From the NCBI RefSeq assembly GCF_034676545.1, contig NZ_JAUCBZ010000015.1, forward strand, positions 3,131,001 to 3,195,000: 64,000 bases of DNA. The letters are read 5' to 3'. The notes under the pieces were generated by a model, which did not search any database, was not told where the DNA came from, and saw only the letters and a list, made by a program, of their open reading frames with translations. Within the stretch, counting starts at the first letter, position 1, and each line of letters opens with the position of its first letter. A program made the translations under genes and the position numbers. The DNA comes from Pararhodobacter sp. GTDB taxonomy: Bacteria; Pseudomonadota; Alphaproteobacteria; Rhodobacterales; Rhodobacteraceae. Below are positions 1 to 9,226 of the stretch, piece by piece.

Positions 1-340
1 GCGAAAACAAGGTGCCAAGCCCGTGCAGCCGACGCGCGACGTCCCGCACATAGAACCCCTCAGGGGTCAGAATATCGGATGCCGCGCCCAGCAAACCGGG
101 GGCGCTGACCGACAGCCAGCGACGGGCACCTGACGCCCCCAGCCCGCGCAACACGGACTCTTCGCGGGTTTTGGGGTCGGCCTTTGGGTCGTCCAAAGCC
201 GCGGAAATCGCCTGTAGAAAGGCGTCAGGCGCGGGTGCACACAGGCCATTCGCGGCAAAATGCGCACGGTTTTCCGCCATCCATGCGGCGATCACCTCAT
301 CATCGGTGCCCTGTGCGCCAAGATGAAGGATCAACCGCAT
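1..340 (-). CDS. Partial hypothetical protein, N-terminus resembles sulfotransferase family
   Basis: The frame opens with ATG at 340 and reads leftwards off the window, so only about 113 N-terminal residues are visible. The start MRLILHLGAQGTDDEVIAAW resembles the 'LHxGxHKTGTT' phosphosulfate-binding loop of Rhodobacteraceae sulfotransferase-like proteins, but the lysine and threonines that would hold PAPS are absent, so it may be a non-catalytic relative. It lies 11 bp downstream of the TPR protein of the cellulose operon, on the same strand, and is probably co-transcribed. Function is not established. Confidence 0.6.
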   Translation of the reverse strand, partial: MRLILHLGAQGTDDEVIAAWMAENRAHFAANGLCAPAPDAFLQAISAALDDPKADPKTREESVLRGLGASGARRWLSVSAPGLLGAASDILTPEGFYVRDVARRLHGLGTLFS

Positions 341-351
341 GCACCGGGCGC

Positions 352-1848
352 CTAGCCGCCGCTCATGATGCCGCGCAACGACGCAATCGCGCCGCGCGTC
401 TCATCAGTCGCCAACTCGCCGTGCAACCGTGTAAATTCGGCCATCGCTTCATTGTTCTGGCCATTGTTCATATAGGCGTAGGCCCGCAGCATCGCCAGAT
501 CGCGACGCAAAGACCCGTTGATCTGCTCCAACGCCGTCAGATAGGCAATCGACTGTTGATAGTCGCGTTGATGATAGGCCCGCACGCCGCGCTGATCGAG
601 GATCGTCGATTCGACCTCGAGTCGCTGTTGCTGCGTCAGGTTGGTGCTGGCTGCAATCCGCGCGCCATCCTCGGTCATGTTCATCGCCAAATAGGCCAGA
701 ATCATGCCGAAACGGCTGTCGCGCGGCACGTCGCCACCCAGTCCCGCGCCGCTTTGTGCGGTGGTGGTGAAGCCGGACAAGGCCTCGCCGGCGCGGTCCA
801 GATTATAGGCGCACCATGAGCGTTCATACAGGATCTCGATCGACTGCGGATTGGTCGAGGCCGCCAGACAGCCCGCCCAGTTGCCGCGCTCCTTGAGCGC
901 GCGCGTCTGGGCCAAGCGGCTGTCGCCGCGCAATGGCAGGCTGCCGCTCCGCGCGGCGGGCGAGGACACCGCCGCAACCGGGGCCGATGGGGCCTCGGTG
1001 CGCGCCGGGGCGGGTGCGGTGGTCGCGGCCTGGCGTGCCGGTGCGCGCGCCGTTGCCGATGTCGATGCCGATCCGCCGCGCCCGGCCCGCAAGCGGGCTT
1101 CGAGTTGGTTCAAGCGTTCGGCATTGGCGCCGCTGGCCTGACGCGCGACGTCAAACAACGCGGTGATTTCCGCCAACGATGCGATATTGTTGGCCTTTTC
1201 CAGCGTCGGTTGCACATCCGAAATCCGCGTGCACGAGGTCAGGACGCCCCGGTATGTGCCCAGTGCATTTTGCGTCTGGTCCGAAAGCTCATAAAGCTCT
1301 GCCATCCGCCAGGCGTTGTTGATCCGGTCGCAGCGCATCAACGCCGGGGTCCGGCGCGCGGCGGCGACAGCGGCCGAAACATCGCGGCGCGCGTAGGCCT
1401 CGTCAAAGGCGGCCTGCGATTCATTGGTTTCCAACACGCGCAGCATCTCGGCATCGGGCGACCAGCCGGGCACCCGGCTCCGCGCCTGATCAATCAAGAC
1501 CCGCGCCCCGGCAAAGTCATTGCGCTCGATGCGCGCCCAGATCGGCGCCACATCCACCGAGGCAACCGCGCTCGAGGCCATGGCCCGCAGCTGGTTCACA
1601 TCCCCCGGCGGCGTCCACCGCGGAAACTCGGCGCGAAGACGGCGCATTTCGGCCTGAACCGAGCGCTGGTCGTCGTGATCGAGATAGTAGATCAAGGCGC
1701 GCAGATCCTCGGCCCCCGGTTCGGCACTTTGCGCAAGACCGGGTGAGGGCACAACGGCCCCGAGGGCAATCACGACCGCCAGCGTTTTGGCACAGGCCCG
1801 CAAACCATGCCGCGAGTTCAAGGGGTTGTTCATCAGATTGGCACGCAT
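352..1848 (-). CDS. Secreted tetratricopeptide-repeat protein of the cellulose operon
   Basis: A 498-residue protein with an N-terminal signal peptide (hydrophobic segment ending at the AQSAEP region). Helical repeats lie on both sides of an Ala/Pro/Ser/Thr-rich linker at about residues 255-300, and TPR-like repeats continue to the C-terminus. It is the last clearly cellulose-linked gene and overlaps the end of bcsZ. I chose the ATG at 1848 because a weak AGGTGA precedes it; an ATG at 1833 in a TGATG overlap with the bcsZ stop is the alternative. Position suggests a periplasmic scaffold or export partner like the TPR part of BcsC, but there is no beta-barrel domain and it is far shorter than BcsC. 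Role inferred from context only. Confidence 0.8.
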   Translation of the reverse strand: MRANLMNNPLNSRHGLRACAKTLAVVIALGAVVPSPGLAQSAEPGAEDLRALIYYLDHDDQRSVQAEMRRLRAEFPRWTPPGDVNQLRAMASSAVASVDVAPIWARIERNDFAGARVLIDQARSRVPGWSPDAEMLRVLETNESQAAFDEAYARRDVSAAVAAARRTPALMRCDRINNAWRMAELYELSDQTQNALGTYRGVLTSCTRISDVQPTLEKANNIASLAEITALFDVARQASGANAERLNQLEARLRAGRGGSASTSATARAPARQAATTAPAPARTEAPSAPVAAVSSPAARSGSLPLRGDSRLAQTRALKERGNWAGCLAASTNPQSIEILYERSWCAYNLDRAGEALSGFTTTAQSGAGLGGDVPRDSRFGMILAYLAMNMTEDGARIAASTNLTQQQRLEVESTILDQRGVRAYHQRDYQQSIAYLTALEQINGSLRRDLAMLRAYAYMNNGQNNEAMAEFTRLHGELATDETRGAIASLRGIMSGG

Positions 1849-2927
1849 TCTGGGGTCACCTGATTGGCGGCAATCATCGCGAACATCTGCAATGTTGCCG
1901 GGTAATAGGGTTGAGTCGGATCGAATGGCGGCATCAACGAGCCAAATTGTCCGGCGCTGCCCGCGCAGGAAATCAGCGCCGCCAGCGCCCGGTAGCCGGG
2001 GTCATTGCTGGCCTCCAACACGGTGCCCGACACGGGCTCCAACACGGTCGGCACGGGCACGCCGGGCTGAACCGTGCGCTCGTAAATGCGCTGCATTTGT
2101 CCGACGGCGGGGTGGCGGTTCAAGCCCGACCACACCAGATAGAGCGGCACGCGCATCGCCTCATAGCCGGCGTTGGCCGAAAAATCGGGGGCGGGGGTCA
2201 TGCCGCGGGCGGTGACCTGCACCCAATCGGGAACCGGTCCGGCCTGCGCCAGCCGCAGCAGGATGGCCTCGGCATTTTGTGCGGCCAGCGCCAGTTCGGT
2301 AACCCCCGTCGCCGCCGCCACCTCGCGCAGCGCCAAAGGCATCACATAGCTGGGGTTGAACACGATGCGGTCGTTGTGCACGAAGCCTTGGGCGGCGGGC
2401 AGGAACAGCACTTCATCGGCATTCGCCCGGTTCGGCGCAATGCAGCGCGCCGCCAGGGACTGTGCGGTCTGCATCGCGCGGGTCAGGTAGGTGCGGTCAT
2501 TGAACCGCCGCGAGGCCCGAACCAGCGCCCATGCGTAAAACAAATCCCCGTCCGAGGCATTGTTGATATCGGGCACCGAGTTGGTCTCGCCCGGCAAGAA
2601 GCGCCAGGCCAGCAACCCGTCGCCGCGCACCGAGAGGCGGTTTTCCGTCCAGTCGAGGATCCGGCGGAACGCTTCGTGATCGTTGAATTCGGTCGCCAGA
2701 ACAGCGCCGTAGCCCTGCCCCTCCGAGTGGCTGGCGTTGTGCTGCAATCCATCGACAACCCGTCCGTCGGGTTGCAAATAGGCGCTTTTCCACGCCTCCC
2801 ACACGGGTCTCGCAGTCTCGCTGAGGTCGCCGGTCTGCAACAGGCCTTGGGCCGCTGCGCCCGAGACGCCCGCCGCGGCAAAGGCCGGCGCGGCACCCAT
2901 CAAGGACAAGAAATGGCGTCGGTTCAT
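1833..2927 (-). CDS. bcsZ: Endo-1,4-beta-glucanase (glycosyl hydrolase family 8), BcsZ
   Basis: A 364-residue periplasmic cellulase of the GH8 type found in bacterial cellulose operons, where it trims nascent glucan chains. The N-terminus MNRRHFLSLMGAAPAFAAAG looks like a Tat-type signal. The likely acid catalyst Glu69 lies in SEGQGYGAVLA, and a conserved Asp (about 126) in NNASDGDLFYAWAL. Its ATG overlaps the bcsB stop by 4 nt, so translation is probably coupled. The length is normal for BcsZ and the frame is intact, unlike neighbouring bcsB. Confidence 0.93.
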   Translation of the reverse strand: MNRRHFLSLMGAAPAFAAAGVSGAAAQGLLQTGDLSETARPVWEAWKSAYLQPDGRVVDGLQHNASHSEGQGYGAVLATEFNDHEAFRRILDWTENRLSVRGDGLLAWRFLPGETNSVPDINNASDGDLFYAWALVRASRRFNDRTYLTRAMQTAQSLAARCIAPNRANADEVLFLPAAQGFVHNDRIVFNPSYVMPLALREVAAATGVTELALAAQNAEAILLRLAQAGPVPDWVQVTARGMTPAPDFSANAGYEAMRVPLYLVWSGLNRHPAVGQMQRIYERTVQPGVPVPTVLEPVSGTVLEASNDPGYRALAALISCAGSAGQFGSLMPPFDPTQPYYPATLQMFAMIAANQVTPECVPI

Positions 2928-5170
2928 TGTCTGTGCTCCCGCGTCGAAATAACCAGTCTGAGCGCGAAGAGCGCCGAAATAAGGGCGAGGAAAAACAACC
3001 CCGTCACATAGCGAATAGGCATGGCCGAGACAAAATTCCCCAGCACAAACCGTACGTTGCCCAGCGTCACTGGCTCCAGCAAGACGGGTTGGCGGTCCGG
3101 CGCGATCCAGCTTTGCCAGATGCCGTTGTTGTCGAGGATCGACAGCTGCCCGCGTGGCCCTTCGGCGTTGGTCCGGGCCGCCACAAAGGCCGAGGCAATG
3201 GCGCTGATGTCACTGCCCGGCGCGCGCACCATCCACACCTGGTTGGGCTGGGTCGGGTCCAGTTGGATCAGGGCGGCCTGGCCGTTCTGCTCGGTCAACC
3301 ATTGCTCCAGCCGCGCGCCAGAGCGCGGGTGCAGCCATTGCAACGTCGCCTCGAAGCCGCCGCGCAGCCACTCCCAGCCGCGCGCAAGGGCGGCGGTCGA
3401 ATTCGGTGCGCTCGGTCAGGGTCAGCAACGAATTGGGCCGCGCAGTCGCCGATGGAAAGGCCGGCAATCGCCGCCGGTTCGGACATCAACGCCGCCTCGA
3501 TGGCTTGACGGCTGAATTGATAGCCGCCCAGCGGCACCGAACCCAGATCATCCATCGACAGCAGATGCAGGCGCGGATGCAGGGTTGCCGCCTGCGGGTC
3601 CTCGCCGCCCGACAGCGCCGCGCGCAAGGTCACGACATCATTGTCATCAAAGGACCGCGACGACATATCGTTGGTCAGAACGCTTTCGGGCGTCAGGCCG
3701 GCGAAGGCGATATGCATGTCGGGCATGTACATCGACGGGCTGAACGGCACCATCAAGCTCGAGGCTTCGCCCACCGCGACCATCGCCGCGTCTTGCGTCG
3801 GGCATGGCAGATCGGCGGGTGCGCCGGGAATGATGGTCTCGAACGCCAGGGTGTTGATGCCCGAACGCAGCAAGCGGGCCTCGAACCGGACCGGGAATTG
3901 CTCGATCAATTCCCCCGCCTCGCCCCGCAACGGCAGCAGGCGCACGTTTTCGCCGTTGATATGGACCAACAGCATCGCGCCTTCGGGAAGGTTGGGCACA
4001 TAGATGTAATCCAGCGCCAGTTCGGCCTTGGCATTGGTCAGGACGACGTAATCCTCGGGCAGGCGGAACCGCTGTTCGATCAGGGCGTAGCGGTCGCGCA
4101 CTTCGGTGGTGGTGAACCCGAACTCGGACAGGGCAACCGGGCGTTCGGTGTCAATCAGCACCGGCTGGCGGCGCTCTGCCACGCGGGGCAGAATGTTCTC
4201 GAACTCCGGCAAGGCCTGTGGCCGCTCACCGGGGATGAACTCCACCACCATGACCTGCGCGCCATCGCCCGCGGTGCGGAACGACAGCCGTGTGACGGTG
4301 CTCGGCAAGAAGGTGATCCGCGCCGCCGAACGCATCTCGCCCTGCACGCTCCAATATTCGGTGAACCGGAACGGGATCGGATCGCCGCCCAAGGCCGCCG
4401 AAATGCGTTGCGTGATTTGCGAGATCCAGGCGTCGCGGTAGTCGATCAGCCCATCGGCGCCCCGGATTTCGATACCGGAACCAATCGCCGCCGCCGCCGC
4501 GATGCCCATCATGAACCCATCCTGACCCGAAATCCCCTCGGCCGAGGACAGGACCGCGCCCGAATTGGCCAGGTCAATGTCCGACCACAGCGCAAAAGAG
4601 GCCTCGGGCCCGCAATAAATCCGGTGATACTGGACCAGTTCGATCCGCACATGGTTTTGCCCCGGCAGCATAACCGAGGCCCCGACCGGGAAATCCACCG
4701 CGCCAAATTCGGTCACGTTGTTCAGCTGCAATTCACCGACCAATGTGTCGTTGATATACACCCGAAAGCGCGAGCGTTCCGGCAGCACGTTGATCGAGGA
4801 CAGGGTCGAAACCCGCAGCGCGTGCATCTGCGACGGATCGGGGACAAACAGCGCGAAATCCAGCGTGCGGCTCTCGCCATCAAACCGCAAGGCACTGCCC
4901 GCCGGGCCTGCCACGGGCCTCGATGGGGCGCAGCGGGCTGAGCAGCGAGCGATCAATCGCGGCGGGCTCGACATGCGTCCCGCGATGCTGTTCCTCTTCG
5001 AACCGGATGGCGTTCAGACGTTCCAACTCGGCGGCGGTGGTGTCATCGGTGGGACCCTCCAGCGGCAGCGGGATCAGCGTCTGCGCCGATGTTTGCCCAC
5101 CCGACAGCAGCGCGATGGCTGCAACTGCTGCGTAAACACCCGATTTCAGCGGAAAACCAAAGACGCGCAT
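2924..5170 (-). pseudogene. bcsB: Cellulose synthase periplasmic subunit BcsB, frameshifted
   Basis: BcsB guides the glucan chain through the periplasm and is anchored by a C-terminal membrane helix. Here it is in pieces. The signal peptide and first ~85 residues run from 5170 to about 4905. The central part, from AGSALRFDGE onward, continues in another frame to about 3400. The C-terminal part with the terminal TM helix (FFLALISALFALRLVIS) is in a further frame to the stop at 2924. The joins lie near 4900 in a GC-rich run and near 3390-3410; the second may involve one or two indels. Rejoined, the protein is about 749 residues, close to the normal BcsB size. The start ATG at 5170 forms TGATG with the bcsA stop. 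Either sequencing indels or a real loss of BcsB; if real, cellulose export would fail. Confidence 0.88.
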
Positions 5171-7599
5171 CACACTGTTCCCTTTTGCGTACCCGCGCCA
5201 TGCGGCGTGCCGTTGGGCGTGCCCGGACCCCGGGGCGCGGTGTTTTGCGCGATCGCGGCTTGCAGCAGCGAGACGGGGCGCTCGGACGGGAGCGGATCGA
5301 AGGCCTCGCCAAACGCCAGCAGATGCGCGGGCGTGCTGTTGACCACGACCACTTCCTGCGCGCGGTTGCGCTGGCGTTCAAGCCGCGCGGGTTCCGCCGC
5401 CAGCGCCTTGATCGTTTCCACAATGCCCTGCACCGACAGCTTGACCACATAGGCCATGCCGACCAGCAACCCCATCCGCCGGTTCCGCGTTTCACGGATC
5501 GCTTCCCAGGACGCGCTGTCGCCAAAGATCATATGCGCCACGGTTTCGCGCACGATCATCGGTTGGGTCGGGTCGAATTTGACACCCAGCGCCACGGATT
5601 CGCCTTCGCGGGTCACGGTCTGAACCTGAACCCGCACCGCGTTTTCCAGATGCGGCGATTTCGGGAATTCCGGCGTGAAGAAGAACGTCTCGTCCTTGAC
5701 CGGAATGCGCCCGCTGGTGCCATCCGCGCCGGTGCGCAACCGCATCACGATCCGGCACCCCGAGGTCGAGGCATCAACCACCGTCGCCGCCTGAAACACC
5801 GGGTCGTTCGTGCCCAGGGCGATGGTCGCGGGGATATTGGTCGGCACGCGCGGCACGGCGCGCCGCTGCTGGCGCTCTGCGACCGAGCGCAACGCCGCGC
5901 CAACCAGCAAGAAGTTGTAAATGGCCCAACCGCCCACGACCATGATGATGCTGTGGTCGCCCGGGAACATCACCCAGCGGATCGCGGCGGCGACCACACC
6001 CAGCAGCGTCAGCACAAAAATGAGCACCAGCGGCTTGTAGATCGGCGACACGAAATCCTCTTCGAGGATCTCGTCCTTGGCCGTCACGTTGAACTTGGCG
6101 CCGCGCGGGTTCATCACCGTCTTGAAGATCGCCTTGGACAGATAGGGCGCCTGCGCCGTCTCATAGACCTCCGAGATCAGCGGCCAGCGCACCCGGCCAT
6201 ACAGCGCGTTCTGGATCATGAAGTTCACGGCCATGTAGCTGGTCATATACACCGCGACTTCCTCGATCGTGGCGACAAAGATCTGCAGCCCGAAGAACAG
6301 ATACGCCAGCGGTGCCAGAATGAAGGTCATGCGCACCAGCGGGAACAGCCAGAACGTCATCGAATTGAGGTAACACAGCCGCTGCGTCAGGCTCAAACCC
6401 TTGCCCAACAACGGATTTTTCAGGATCAGCAGCTGCATCATGCCGGTCGCCCAGCGGCCGCGCTGCTCGATGAAGGACACGAAAGTCTCGGGTTGAAGCC
6501 CGGCGATCATCGCGTGATCGACATACAGCGACTTCCAGCCGTTGCGGTGGATTTCCAGCGCGGTTTCGGCATCCTCGGTGATCGTCTCACCGGCGAAACC
6601 GCCCGCCTCGTCCAGTGCCGCACGGCGCAGAACGGCGGCCGAGCCACAAAAGAACGCGCCGCCCCAACGGTCCAACCCGCGGTGGCTGAGGTGATAGAAC
6701 ATCTCGTTTTCCGGCGGACAATCGTCGCGCAGGCCGACATTTCGGTCGATCGGGTCCGGGTTCAGGAAGAAGTGCGGCGTCTGCACCAGAAACAGTTTCG
6801 GATCTTCGACAAAGAAACCCACCGTGCGCGCCAGGAAATCGCGGCTGGGAACGTGGTCGGCGTCAAACACCACGACCAGATCGCCGTCGGTCTTTTCCAG
6901 CGCCGCCGACATGTTGCCCGCCTTGGCGTGCTCGTTTCTTGCGCGCGTCGAATAGACGACATCCAATTCGGCACAAAGCGCAATCAGATCGCGACGGCGC
7001 TTGCGGGCGCGCTCGGCAAGCTCTTGATCCTCATGGTTGCACCGCTGATCGGTGCCGCCATCATCACACAAGATCACTTTGCGCTTTTCCGGCGGGTAAT
7101 GCATGTTCTTGGCCGCCGACAGGGTCACCGACAGCATCTCGATGGGTTCGTTATACGACGGCACCAGGATATCGACCGTCGGCAGATCGCGCGCCGCCAC
7201 CTTGGGCGGCAGGCCGCGCCGGATCGGGTCGGCGGTCATGAAGGCCGACAGGAAGAACACGCCGATCGCATAGGTCTCCACCGCCAGCAGCATGAACGCC
7301 GGGATGAACGAGATCAGATCGTCGAGGGGCGGCAGGGTCTCGGTCACGCGCCAGAACCAGTAGCGCATCACCAGGGTCGAGGCGATGGCCATCATCGCGA
7401 ACCGTGCCACCATGTTGTCCATGGCAATGATCTTGAGCAACGCGACAACGATCACCGCCGCGATGCCCAGGGTTGCCTGCACTTGAATCGATGTCGGCAC
7501 ACTGACCAGCGCCGCCAAGAGCACCGTCAAGCACACCCACAAAAGCAAGTTCATGATCCCCGCCAGCGAGAGGGCTTTTGTCCCGATCAACTTGGCCAT
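5170..7599 (-). CDS. bcsA: Cellulose synthase catalytic subunit (UDP-forming) BcsA with PilZ domain
   Basis: An 809-residue inner-membrane GT2 enzyme that polymerises UDP-glucose into beta-1,4-glucan and translocates it. N-terminal TM helices are followed by the GT domain: VDILVPSYNEP (142-152), DAD at 246-248, TED at 341-343 and QRGRW at 379-383. More TM helices follow, then a PilZ domain with RxxxR (R580, R584) and DxSxxG (D609, S611, G614). As far as I recall, these numbers match or nearly match R. sphaeroides BcsA, so catalysis and c-di-GMP activation are probably intact. It lies between bcsN and bcsB. Diguanylate cyclases in the same window (17.6 and 20.4 kb) could supply the activator, which is an inference. 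Confidence 0.97.
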   Translation of the reverse strand: MAKLIGTKALSLAGIMNLLLWVCLTVLLAALVSVPTSIQVQATLGIAAVIVVALLKIIAMDNMVARFAMMAIASTLVMRYWFWRVTETLPPLDDLISFIPAFMLLAVETYAIGVFFLSAFMTADPIRRGLPPKVAARDLPTVDILVPSYNEPIEMLSVTLSAAKNMHYPPEKRKVILCDDGGTDQRCNHEDQELAERARKRRRDLIALCAELDVVYSTRARNEHAKAGNMSAALEKTDGDLVVVFDADHVPSRDFLARTVGFFVEDPKLFLVQTPHFFLNPDPIDRNVGLRDDCPPENEMFYHLSHRGLDRWGGAFFCGSAAVLRRAALDEAGGFAGETITEDAETALEIHRNGWKSLYVDHAMIAGLQPETFVSFIEQRGRWATGMMQLLILKNPLLGKGLSLTQRLCYLNSMTFWLFPLVRMTFILAPLAYLFFGLQIFVATIEEVAVYMTSYMAVNFMIQNALYGRVRWPLISEVYETAQAPYLSKAIFKTVMNPRGAKFNVTAKDEILEEDFVSPIYKPLVLIFVLTLLGVVAAAIRWVMFPGDHSIIMVVGGWAIYNFLLVGAALRSVAERQQRRAVPRVPTNIPATIALGTNDPVFQAATVVDASTSGCRIVMRLRTGADGTSGRIPVKDETFFFTPEFPKSPHLENAVRVQVQTVTREGESVALGVKFDPTQPMIVRETVAHMIFGDSASWEAIRETRNRRMGLLVGMAYVVKLSVQGIVETIKALAAEPARLERQRNRAQEVVVVNSTPAHLLAFGEAFDPLPSERPVSLLQAAIAQNTAPRGPGTPNGTPHGAGTQKGTV

Positions 7600-7658
7600 T
7601 GCTGCGTATCCTTGTTAAACTCTTTAAGTAAATTCTGACTTTTACTGATCGTCATGGG

Positions 7659-8399
7659 TTACGGCTGTGGCGCAGCGTATGGCGACAACGAGTGGATCCC
7701 GCTCTGCGCCGTCCCGCTCACCCCCAGCGCCCGCTCGCTCATCGGGGCCAGGGCATCCTGAACCGTGCCGTTCACACAATTGCGCATCACGACATCCAGC
7801 GCCCGCGTGCCGCGCGGCAAGGGCCGCGCCCCCACGCCAAGCCGGCGCATGACCAGAACGCAAACCGTGCCGGTGCCGATATTTTCGGTGCCATAGACAA
7901 AACTGCCCAGCGAATCCGTTCCCGAATTCAGACCCGACGCGCTCAAACGCTCGAACGGCGACGGCATTCCGCCGAACCGGGCCGACAGGTCATCAAAATC
8001 GAATTGATCCAGCCGCGAACTGTCCGAGGTCTGCGCCCGGACGTGCAACACATTGTCGCCGCTGACGGTTGTGTCATTTGGCAAGACGATCCGCTGTTCG
8101 ATGGCACCGCCCAGATTGCGCTCGAAAACCACCAGCGCCTGAGGCGCGCTCACCATCGACCGCGAGGCGGGGACAACGGCGTATTGCACCGTGTTTTCCA
8201 ATGTCTCGATGCCGGGATTGCGCTCGCTGCCGAGGAACCGATACAGCCCGGTCGAGGTCCGGTCACTGCTGGTTTGCGAGCACCCCGCCGCAAGCGTCAA
8301 CGCCGCGACCGATGCCACAAGCCCTGCGCGAACGGCCCTGCGCCGCTTCTGGAATGAGGTTGATCCTTCTGGGGCTTTCGCCCGAAACGTGCCCATCAT
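7659..8399 (-). CDS. bcsN: Cellulose biosynthesis lipoprotein BcsN
   Basis: A 246-residue predicted lipoprotein: basic N-terminus, hydrophobic stretch and lipobox LAAGC with Cys at about residue 40. The rest is a soluble domain rich in short beta segments. BcsN proteins occur in alphaproteobacterial cellulose operons upstream of bcsA; the molecular role is unknown. This copy is the first gene of the operon, 59 bp upstream of bcsA. Two adjacent ATGs (8399 and 8396) could start it. Family assignment rests on position, lipoprotein signal and size rather than a catalytic motif. Confidence 0.75.
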   Translation of the reverse strand: MMGTFRAKAPEGSTSFQKRRRAVRAGLVASVAALTLAAGCSQTSSDRTSTGLYRFLGSERNPGIETLENTVQYAVVPASRSMVSAPQALVVFERNLGGAIEQRIVLPNDTTVSGDNVLHVRAQTSDSSRLDQFDFDDLSARFGGMPSPFERLSASGLNSGTDSLGSFVYGTENIGTGTVCVLVMRRLGVGARPLPRGTRALDVVMRNCVNGTVQDALAPMSERALGVSGTAQSGIHSLSPYAAPQP

Positions 8400-8512
8400 C
8401 GTGCCTGCTCTGCTTCCTGACCGGGGTCAGAGCAACCACACACTGATTCGAAAACGGGCCAGACTGACAAATGCCAGCTGGTTTGCTCCGTCACGCGAGC
8501 GGTGTTTCTGCT

Positions 8513-8642
8513 ACTGCCTCAGTCTTTTCTTTTTTTTTTTCAGTCTAGAGAAATTGCACGAATCACGCAATCCACATTCTTTCCGGGCAAATCCAGACTG
8601 GAAAACCTGTGTCAATTGGGCAATTGGGCGGCACAATTTGGG
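8513..8642 (-). promoter_or_regulatory. Putative bcs operon control region (direct repeats, -35-like TTGACA, A-tract)
   Basis: The 289-bp gap between tadA and bcsN has no gene. On the minus strand it holds a perfect TTGACA (8615-8610) with a poor -10 (ATTTGC) 17 bp on, and then an uninterrupted A11 tract (8540-8530). On the plus strand, CAATTGGG occurs twice head-to-tail (8613-8620, 8621-8628) and a related CAATTTGGGG follows at 8633-8642. A good -35 with a poor -10 beside direct repeats suggests an activator-dependent promoter. Inference only. Confidence 0.35.
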
Positions 8643-8688
8643 GTACACCGCCACCTGGGCAGCATATGTTGTGTATCCACGATTCACC

Positions 8689-9144
8689 TTATCGCCGAAG
8701 CCCCTCAAAGAACTCGCGCAGCAGTTGCGCCGCCTCTTGTTCGTGAATCCCGTCATAGACCTCGGGCGCGTGGTGGCATTGCGGATGTGTGAACACCCGC
8801 GGCCCCTGCCCCACGCCGCCCGACTTCGGATCGGACGCCCCGTAATAGAGCCGGGAAATCCGCGCGAATCCAATGGCCGCGGCGCACATCGGGCATGGCT
8901 CCAGCGTCACCCAGAGCGCATGTCCCGGCAGCCGCTCGGACCCCAGCGCCGCGCAGGCCGCGCGCAGGGCCAGGATTTCGGCGTGCGCGGTCGGGTCGTT
9001 CAGTTCCCGCGTCCGGTTGCCCGCACGGGCCACGATCCGGCCCTGCGCATCCGCGATCACCGCGCCGACCGGCACCTCGCCGCGCCGTGCCGCGGCGCGC
9101 GCTTCGTCCAGTGCGATTGACATGGGGCTTGTGAACGGGTTCAT
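8689..9144 (-). CDS. tadA: tRNA adenosine(34) deaminase TadA
   Basis: A 151-residue zinc deaminase that converts A34 to inosine in tRNA-Arg(ACG). The deaminase signature is complete: His54 and Glu56 in TAHAEILAL, Cys84 and Cys87 in PCPMCAAAI. I used the ATG at 9144 (MNPFTSPMSI...), the position expected for family members; a longer upstream frame overlaps the divergent pseudouridine synthase and is unlikely to be translated. The gene is divergent from the RluB-type gene, with 82 bp between starts. Confidence 0.96.
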   Translation of the reverse strand: MNPFTSPMSIALDEARAAARRGEVPVGAVIADAQGRIVARAGNRTRELNDPTAHAEILALRAACAALGSERLPGHALWVTLEPCPMCAAAIGFARISRLYYGASDPKSGGVGQGPRVFTHPQCHHAPEVYDGIHEQEAAQLLREFFEGLRR

Positions 9145-9226
9145 GGGGGCTTTGATGCCCGTGTCCGTTCTGGCGCGCAAGTCCCGCGCAATCCCGCGAC
9201 CGCCCTTCGTCCACAGCAGGTCCACC

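Noticed and set aside
5089..7638. A very long open frame on the plus strand opposite bcsA
   Set aside because: It is a GC-rich antisense shadow: composition is Arg/His/Gln/Asp-heavy with no family pattern, while the minus strand encodes complete BcsA motifs.
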